Origin: a virus
Virus record (IMG/VR): IMGVR_UViG_3300032224_000241
Span: 1 to 44,267 of that record
DNA length: 44,267 nucleotides
Strand: one strand, 5' to 3'
A program made the translations under genes and the position numbers. Under the pieces are notes generated by a model. The model did not search any database and had not been told where the DNA came from. It saw only the letters and a list, made by a program, of their open reading frames with translations. Shown here piece by piece: positions 38,806 through 44,267 of the stretch (its first letter is position 1; each line of letters opens with the position of its first letter).

Positions 38806-39587
38806 AATACACTATTGCGATACCGTCTTATCGACGACCTGATATATTAAAAAATCAGACACTCGCAGTATTAGACAGACTTTCGGTTAATCGTGACAAC
38901 ATTGTTATATTTGTTGCCAACGAAGAAGAATACGAAACGTACAACACGGTACTCAATGGCGAGTATCAAATAGTTGTAGGTGTTCGTGGCATATCTAGTC
39001 AAAGAAAGTTTTATCATAACTGGTTTCCAGTCGGCGAACGCATTGTTAGCATTGATGACGACATGGCAGACCTATTAGAACTCGGCGACAAACAGTTAAT
39101 TCCTACGCAATATACGATAGATCAAATCGTTGAAATGGGATATAAATACGCAGAACTAGAAGGCGCAAAGATGTGGGGCATCAATCCCACAATGAATCAT
39201 TTCTTTCTTAAAAATCATGTGTCAGTAGGTTTGCGATATATTTGCGCGAACTTCATGGGAACATTCGCAGGTGATTGGATATTCACAGACCCTAATCGCC
39301 GCATGACACCAACAGGCGAAGACCATCACAGCACTCTTAGAGGCTTCACTCGTTATGGTTCAGTAGTTAGATTAGAATTCCTATGCCCCAAGACAAAGTA
39401 TTTTGCTACTGGCGGTATAGATGCTTGCGTTACAGAAGACGGAGCAAAGAGAGCGGATAGGCACGCTGAAGAATTAAGATGGGTTCAATCAAGATACCCT
39501 GATATATCTTCAATTCAAATCAAAGCAGGCGGAGTAGTCAATCTTCGCTTAAAGCCTATTACCTTCAATAAATACCCACGACCATAA
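38802..39587 (+). CDS. TET/JBP-associated GT-A glycosyltransferase
   Basis: The 261-residue protein has a GT-A type start YTIAIPSYRRPDILKNQTLAVL near 3-24 and the nucleotide-sugar/metal motif IDDDM (84-88). MWGINPTMNHFF and GEDHHSTLRGFTRYG lie later. It matches the TET/JBP-associated glycosyltransferases predicted to add sugar to oxidised bases in phage DNA. Its four-base overlap with the dioxygenase supports joint action. The sugar and base are not known. The terminase small gene follows after 11 bases. Confidence 0.82.
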   Translation: MKYTIAIPSYRRPDILKNQTLAVLDRLSVNRDNIVIFVANEEEYETYNTVLNGEYQIVVGVRGISSQRKFYHNWFPVGERIVSIDDDMADLLELGDKQLIPTQYTIDQIVEMGYKYAELEGAKMWGINPTMNHFFLKNHVSVGLRYICANFMGTFAGDWIFTDPNRRMTPTGEDHHSTLRGFTRYGSVVRLEFLCPKTKYFATGGIDACVTEDGAKRADRHAEELRWVQSRYPDISSIQIKAGGVVNLRLKPITFNKYPRP

Positions 39588-39598
39588 AGGAATAGGCA

Positions 39599-40096
39599 AT
39601 GGCTCGCCCAAGTAAATTAACAGAAGATGTAAAGCGTAGGTTCTTAACCTCTATACGAGCAGGTAATGACAAGAAGGTTGCTGCTGCTATGTCGGGAATC
39701 AGTGAATCAACTTTATATCACTGGCTAGAACAAGCAAGAAAAACAGATGCGGAACCAGAGTTTCTGGAGTTTTCGGAGTCACTTACACAGGCTGAAGCCG
39801 AGGCTGAAGTGGCTGCAGTAGCAAGAATTCAACAAGCAGCAACAAATGGTAGATGGCAAGCATCAGCGTGGTGGCTTGAAAGAAAATACGGAGAACGCTG
39901 GGGCAGGAACGATAGAATAAGGCAAGAAATTAGTGGTCCAAATGGAACACCATTAGCACTATCAATTGAAGATGCGAAGAAGGCAGTTCTAGCATACTTA
40001 GACGAGGGCGATTCAAAAGATGAGTTCATCAATTCGGGAGACGATTCAATCGTTATCGAAAACAGAACGACAGAAGTGGATTCAGACCCTTCCTGA
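39599..40096 (+). CDS. terS: Terminase small subunit
   Basis: The 165-residue protein has a HTH (LTEDVKRRFLTSIRAGNDKKVAAAMSGISESTLYHWLEQA near 7-46). Helices for oligomerisation follow (AEAEAEVAAVARIQQAATNGRW), then WWLERKYGERWGR and an acidic tail. It binds the packaging site and feeds the large subunit. AAAGGAATAGGCA precedes the ATG. It overlaps the large-subunit gene by 77 bases. Confidence 0.88.
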   Translation: MARPSKLTEDVKRRFLTSIRAGNDKKVAAAMSGISESTLYHWLEQARKTDAEPEFLEFSESLTQAEAEAEVAAVARIQQAATNGRWQASAWWLERKYGERWGRNDRIRQEISGPNGTPLALSIEDAKKAVLAYLDEGDSKDEFINSGDDSIVIENRTTEVDSDPS

Positions 40097-41447
40097 AGAT
40101 GTAGTTGTTGATTTAAGTCGTAAGCCATGGTGGTTTATTGGCAGACCAGAACAACAAGAGCCAGAAGGCGATTGGAATGTTTGGTTAATTCTTTCAGGTC
40201 GCGGTTGGGGCAAAACAAGAACTGGTGGCGAATGGTTAGCGCGAAAGATATTAGAAACTCCTAAAGCACCCGATGGTAGCCCTACACAATGGGCGATTAT
40301 CGCACCACGCTTCGCTGACACCAAGAATGTTTGCGTTGAAGGTCCATCAGGATTTCTTAAAGCATTAAATCACAGAGGATTAATCTCTGATAAAGATTAT
40401 ATTTACAATAAGTCCTCTTACAAGATTATATTTAAAGATGGACAAGTCGTTCATATGTTCGGTGCTGACAGTCCCGACGCAGGACGCGGATTGAACTTAT
40501 CAGGCGCTTGGCTAGATGAGTTGGCTATGTGGCCATATCCTTATGAAACTTGGACAGAAGGCTTAGCACCAGCACTCCGTATAGGTGACAGACCTAGAGT
40601 GGTTGTTACTACAACACCGAAGCCAATCCGACTTCTCCGCGATTGGACAACACGATCAGATGGCTCTGTTTATGTTACGCGTGGAAGTACATTTGATAAT
40701 GCTAAGAATTTATCTGAGACCGCACTCATTGAGTTGCGTTCGCGCTACGAAGGAACGCGCACAGGAAGGCAGGAATTATATGGCGAACTGCTTGATGCTG
40801 CTGAAGGCGCATTATGGTCTAGGGATTGGATTGAAGACTCTAGAATAACCATAGATAAACTTCCACCTCTTTACCGCATAGTAGTAGCGATTGACCCAGC
40901 AGTAACTAGCGGAGAGAACTCAGATGAAACCGGAATTGTCACAGCAGGCGCAACAGCAGACGGACAATTCTATGTCCTCGCTGATGACACTTTACGCGCT
41001 ACTCCAAACGAGTGGGGTAAGCGAGCCATTGAAGCATTTAGGAAATGGAAAGCAGACCGAATCGTCGCTGAAGTCAATAATGGCGGAGATATGGTCATTA
41101 TGGTTTTACAACAAGTAGATAGAAACGCGCCTGTTACCAAAGTTCACGCAACTAGAGGTAAAAGAGTAAGAGCCGAACCTATCTCTGCATTATACGAACA
41201 GCAAAGAGTTCATCATGTTGGCGCATTCCCACAACTAGAAGACCAGATGGTAATGTGGACACCAGAATCAGATGATTCACCTGATAGACTTGACGCATTA
41301 GTTTGGGCATTAACAGAATTAAAAGACGGTTCAGTATCTCAGGCTGGACTTGCCGGTATGGCAATTATCTGTTCTAAATGTCAAATGCCTAGCCCTAAAA
41401 CAACAAAGATTTGCACATATTGTAATGAACCTCTGAACGGAGAATAA
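40020..41447 (+). CDS. terL: Terminase large subunit with C-terminal zinc ribbon
   Basis: The 475-residue protein has Walker A SGRGWGKT (59-66), Walker B D166-E167 (AWLDELA), coupling motif TTTP (197-200) and nuclease aspartates/glutamate at D292 (VAIDPAV), E351 (VAEVNNGGD) and D422/D425 (DRLDALVWA). It packages DNA through portal and cuts it. An unusual C-terminal extension bears C451-x2-C454 and C465-x2-C468, a zinc ribbon not part of standard TerL proteins, perhaps contacting small subunit or portal. The next gene starts directly after its stop. Confidence 0.95.
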   Translation: MSSSIRETIQSLSKTERQKWIQTLPEDVVVDLSRKPWWFIGRPEQQEPEGDWNVWLILSGRGWGKTRTGGEWLARKILETPKAPDGSPTQWAIIAPRFADTKNVCVEGPSGFLKALNHRGLISDKDYIYNKSSYKIIFKDGQVVHMFGADSPDAGRGLNLSGAWLDELAMWPYPYETWTEGLAPALRIGDRPRVVVTTTPKPIRLLRDWTTRSDGSVYVTRGSTFDNAKNLSETALIELRSRYEGTRTGRQELYGELLDAAEGALWSRDWIEDSRITIDKLPPLYRIVVAIDPAVTSGENSDETGIVTAGATADGQFYVLADDTLRATPNEWGKRAIEAFRKWKADRIVAEVNNGGDMVIMVLQQVDRNAPVTKVHATRGKRVRAEPISALYEQQRVHHVGAFPQLEDQMVMWTPESDDSPDRLDALVWALTELKDGSVSQAGLAGMAIICSKCQMPSPKTTKICTYCNEPLNGE

Positions 41448-41804
41448 ATGGCCAGTACCTACAACACAGTAATTGACCAAGGCGCTGACTGGTTTCTGAA
41501 TGTAACATGGGAAGATGTAAATGAAGACCCAATAGATATAACTGGCTACACTGCTGCTTTACAATTAAGAACTTCACCGTTGGCTAGAGTTGTATCATTA
41601 AACTTAACAACTGAGAATGATGGAATTGCTATTACTGGCGCAAGTGGTTTAGTTTCTATTCATGCAACTAACGATCAAACAGCAGATTTGACACCACAAA
41701 GATATACATACGATTTAGAATTATATTCACCTGCAAACCCAACAGTTGTAACTCGTTTAATTCAAGGCACAGTAGAAGTATCGGCGAATACAACGCGTGA
41801 GTAA
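41448..41804 (+). CDS. Small beta-sandwich virion protein before the fibre
   Basis: The 118-residue protein (TVIDQGADWFLNVTWEDVNEDPIDITGYTAALQLRTSP) has the look of the BppU-like N-terminal or short immunoglobulin-type domains found ahead of fibre genes. Later strands read GLVSIHATNDQT and QRYTYDLELYSP. It probably attaches the collagen-like fibre to the virion. It starts one base after TerL and overlaps the fibre start by eight bases. Confidence 0.75.
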   Translation: MASTYNTVIDQGADWFLNVTWEDVNEDPIDITGYTAALQLRTSPLARVVSLNLTTENDGIAITGASGLVSIHATNDQTADLTPQRYTYDLELYSPANPTVVTRLIQGTVEVSANTTRE

Positions 41805-44267
41805 TTGTAACTGCGCAGATTGCTGCGAAAACATTGTAGTCGTTCGCGAACCAGTAACGACAATAGCAATAACTGGTGGTGGTCCAGCAGGTCCTCAAGG
41901 AACTACTGGCGCGCAAGGAACTCAAGGTATCCAAGGAACTGAAGGACTTCAAGGTATCCAAGGACTTGATGGCATTCAGGGTGCGCAAGGTGTTGATGGC
42001 TTACAAGGCTTGCAAGGAATTATTGGCGCACAGGGCGTTCAAGGAACTCAAGGATTAGATGGAGTTCAAGGCTCTACTGGTACTCAGGGAAATACTGGAA
42101 GCCAAGGAACTTTAGGCACACAAGGTGCGACAGGTACACAAGGTTTAATTGGAATCCAAGGTGTTGAAGGAATACAAGGAATCCAAGGCACAGACGGAAT
42201 CCAAGGAACGCAAGGCATTCAAGGAGATGGCACACAAGGAACTATTGGTGCGCAAGGTGAAACTGGTACTCAAGGCTTAATTGGCATTCAAGGTGAAATT
42301 GGAATCCAAGGAATTCAAGGTTTAGAAGGTTTACAAGGATTAGAAGGATTGCAGGGTGTACAAGGCACAGACGGCATCCAAGGTTTTGATGGCACACAAG
42401 GCACGCAAGGTTTAGAAGGATTACAAGGCGTTGAAGGTTTGCAAGGCATTCAAGGCACCGATGGTTTACAAGGTTTTGACGGAACCCAAGGAACACAAGG
42501 TTTAGAAGGCTTACAAGGTTTGCAAGGAGTTCAAGGAATTGAACCAGCCCAAGGCATCCAAGGTCTTATTGGTATTCAGGGAGAAACTGGATCACAAGGC
42601 TTAGATGGAATTCAAGGATTAGAAGGCGCACAAGGAACTCAGGGAATTCAAGGCCACGATGGAACACAAGGCATTGAGGGCTTGCAAGGACTTGAGGGCG
42701 CTCAGGGTGTCCAAGGAATTCAAGGACATGACGGAACTCAAGGACTTGAGGGATTACAAGGTTTAGAGGGTGCGCAGGGTACACAAGGCATTCAAGGCCA
42801 TGATGGAATTCAAGGTCTTACAGGCATTCAAGGCGAAACAGGTTCTCAAGGCTTAGATGGAATCCAAGGACATGATGGCACGCAAGGTATTAGCGGAATT
42901 CAGGGAACAACTGGTTCACAAGGTTTAGTTGGTATTCAAGGCGAGCAAGGACTTCAAGGAATTGATGGAACACAGGGTGTTCAAGGAATAATCGGTTCTC
43001 AAGGAACCCAAGGTTTAATTGGTATTCAAGGATTTGACGGTATTCAAGGAGTTCAAGGTAATACAGGTGCTAGTGGAACCTCATCTTCTATTTTTGATTA
43101 CCAAGCAAGAACTAACTCACAAACTCCACCACCTAATGCTGGCGACATTAAATGGAATAATGCAGTACAAATTCTTGCAACAAACATTTATGTATCTCAC
43201 TTAACAGCGCCAAATGTAGATATAGATGTTTTATTAGCAAACATAAAAAATGGCGACATCTTCTTTGTTCAAGATAGAAATAACTCTACTAATTATCAAG
43301 AATGGCAAGTAAACGGAACACCTACAACTGTTCCCAATGATTATTGGACTTATCCTGTAACACTTTTAACATCAAGTGGAACAGGTACAACAGGTTTTGC
43401 AAATGGTCACAATATTTCTCTTATTACACAAAGCGTTGGTGTTCAAGGCGTTACTGGTGCGCAAGGAACAAATGGCGCACAAGGAACTACTGGCGCGCAA
43501 GGGTTACAAGGGCTTCAAGGAATTTTTGGCATTCAAGGTGAAACAGGAACTCAAGGTTTAACTGGATCACAAGGAATTACTGGAACACAAGGTGCGACTG
43601 GAATTCAAGGACTTCAAGGTCTGCAAGGACATGATGGTAGCCAAGGTCTTGACGGAATTCAAGGCATAACTGGCGCACAAGGTTTAGACGGTATTCAGGG
43701 TCAGCGCGGATTACAAGGTGTTACAGGAACTCAAGGCGCTGAAGGATTACAAGGTACTCAAGGTTTACAAGGCCACGAAGGTATCCAAGGACAAATTGGA
43801 TTACAAGGTTTAACTGGCAGCCAAGGCACTCAGGGTTTACAAGGTGTTACAGGTAGCCAAGGTTTAGAAGGAATCCAAGGAACTCAAGGCGTACAAGGTT
43901 CTCGCGGCTTGCAAGGAATAACTGGTAGCCAAGGAACTATTGGTGAAACTGGTGCGCAAGGAACACAAGGTGTTACAGGTTCTCAAGGAACTAATGGATT
44001 AAATGGTTCTCAAGGAACTCAAGGTGCTCAAGGTAATCAAGGTCTAGTTGGTAGCCAAGGCACTAACGGATCAGACGGAAGCCAAGGAACTACTGGTAGT
44101 CAAGGATTAACTGGTAATCAAGGCTTAACAGGTTCGCAAGGTTTAATAGGTTCTCAAGGTTTGACTGGTAGCCAAGGATTAACTGGCATACAAGGAAACC
44201 AAGGAACAACAGGCTCTCAAGGATTAACTGGTTCGCAGGGTGCGCAAGGGGTTCAAGGATTACTTGG
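41797..44267 (+). CDS. Collagen-like tail fibre, N-terminal part (partial, continues at base 2)
   Basis: GTG 41797 starts a frame that stays open to the window end and continues in frame at bases 2-271, about 872 residues in total. The N-terminus SNCNCADCCENIVVV has five cysteines, unusual for a virion protein and possibly disulphide or metal linking. From about residue 22 the chain is a Gly-X-Gln repeat (QGTTGAQGTQGIQG), interrupted near bases 43081-43440 by a globular beta domain (DYQARTNSQTPPPNAGDIKW to FANGHNISLITQSVG). The collagen-type arms should form a long trimeric fibre with a knob in the middle. Gln in place of Pro implies hydrogen-bonded stabilisation. Confidence 0.85.
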   Translation, partial: MSNCNCADCCENIVVVREPVTTIAITGGGPAGPQGTTGAQGTQGIQGTEGLQGIQGLDGIQGAQGVDGLQGLQGIIGAQGVQGTQGLDGVQGSTGTQGNTGSQGTLGTQGATGTQGLIGIQGVEGIQGIQGTDGIQGTQGIQGDGTQGTIGAQGETGTQGLIGIQGEIGIQGIQGLEGLQGLEGLQGVQGTDGIQGFDGTQGTQGLEGLQGVEGLQGIQGTDGLQGFDGTQGTQGLEGLQGLQGVQGIEPAQGIQGLIGIQGETGSQGLDGIQGLEGAQGTQGIQGHDGTQGIEGLQGLEGAQGVQGIQGHDGTQGLEGLQGLEGAQGTQGIQGHDGIQGLTGIQGETGSQGLDGIQGHDGTQGISGIQGTTGSQGLVGIQGEQGLQGIDGTQGVQGIIGSQGTQGLIGIQGFDGIQGVQGNTGASGTSSSIFDYQARTNSQTPPPNAGDIKWNNAVQILATNIYVSHLTAPNVDIDVLLANIKNGDIFFVQDRNNSTNYQEWQVNGTPTTVPNDYWTYPVTLLTSSGTGTTGFANGHNISLITQSVGVQGVTGAQGTNGAQGTTGAQGLQGLQGIFGIQGETGTQGLTGSQGITGTQGATGIQGLQGLQGHDGSQGLDGIQGITGAQGLDGIQGQRGLQGVTGTQGAEGLQGTQGLQGHEGIQGQIGLQGLTGSQGTQGLQGVTGSQGLEGIQGTQGVQGSRGLQGITGSQGTIGETGAQGTQGVTGSQGTNGLNGSQGTQGAQGNQGLVGSQGTNGSDGSQGTTGSQGLTGNQGLTGSQGLIGSQGLTGSQGLTGIQGNQGTTGSQGLTGSQGAQGVQGLL
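41870..43077 (+). repeat. Collagen-like repeat tract, arm 1
   Basis: Nine-base units encoding Gly-X-Gln dominate this stretch, with many near-identical sub-repeats such as GGAATTCAAGG and GGTTTACAAGG. It is a coding repeat, not a CRISPR array, but it is a hotspot for slippage, recombination and assembly collapse. The second arm runs from about 43440 through the junction to base 210. Confidence 0.85.
44145..44267. repeat. Terminal direct repeat, right copy (contig closure)
   Basis: This is the second copy of the 123-base overlap described for bases 1-123. No mismatch was seen on reading both copies. Confidence 0.9.

Noticed and set aside
41870-44267. CRISPR-like regular repeats
   Set aside because: The repeats are in-frame Gly-X-Gln codons of one long open frame, with no spacer structure.
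1-44267. tRNA genes, rRNA, insertion sequences or group I introns
   Set aside because: No T-loop/anticodon arrangement, transposase or terminal inverted repeats were seen on reading both strands, though a covariance search was not possible.

Overview
The window is a nearly complete, circularly closed genome of a siphovirus-type tailed phage. Bases 1-123 are identical to bases 44145-44267, so the unit genome would be about 44,144 bp, opened inside a collagen-like tail-fibre gene. It is AT-rich and densely coded. All but three genes lie on the + strand. I see no integrase, repressor, tRNA, insertion sequence, CRISPR array, DNA polymerase or helicase, which points to a phage that borrows the host replisome. 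Small zinc-ribbon proteins, a DUF932 protein, an MSMEG_6728-like protein, a transglycosylase-like secreted protein and likely leaderless minus-strand genes suggest an AT-rich actinobacterial host, for example the freshwater acI/Nanopelagicales group. That host call is an inference, not something seen in the sequence.

Layout of the late unit. It begins near 37.2 kb and runs through the window end to 24.6 kb. It holds a predicted DNA-hypermodification cassette (ParB-like, TET/JBP dioxygenase, glycosyltransferase; 37304-39587), terminase small and large subunits (39599-41447), and a collagen-like fibre (41797 through the junction to 271) with small fibre-associated proteins. Next come a glycan cassette (GH130-like propeller, TPR protein, FkbM methyltransferase; 979-3191), portal, MuF-like protein, protease-scaffold and capsid (3207-9007), and connector and tail genes with a -1 frameshift in the tail chaperones (9072-17578). 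They are followed by adhesin-like proteins, a minus-strand oxygenase/cysteine-cluster pair (18887-19878), more tail genes, and a lysis block (holin-like, CHAP endolysin, holin; 22005-22962). The unit ends at a clear intrinsic terminator at 24570-24599.

Layout of the early unit. A gene-free structured stretch (24812-25396) with a promoter-like sequence precedes about 33 small early genes (25397-37183). These include RecT/Bet, a Cas4/RecB-like nuclease, a replication-initiator-like protein, RusA, HNH, SSB, several zinc-finger proteins and two secreted proteins. Ten of the early genes share the ribosome-binding element GAAGGGTAA (AAAGGGTAA at one), whereas late genes use ordinary AGGAG-type sites.

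Most interesting observation. At the early/late boundary, just downstream of an extended -10 sequence, lies a 24-base-pair hairpin (37223-37288). Its 13-nt terminal loop, TTATTTACCCTTC, is exactly the reverse complement of GAAGGGTAAATAA, the consensus-like form of the early ribosome-binding element. A second structured RNA-like intergenic region (28452-28591) carries TTTACCC in a loop. I propose, as a hypothesis only, that the late leader hairpin is an antisense riboregulator that shuts off early translation when late transcription starts.
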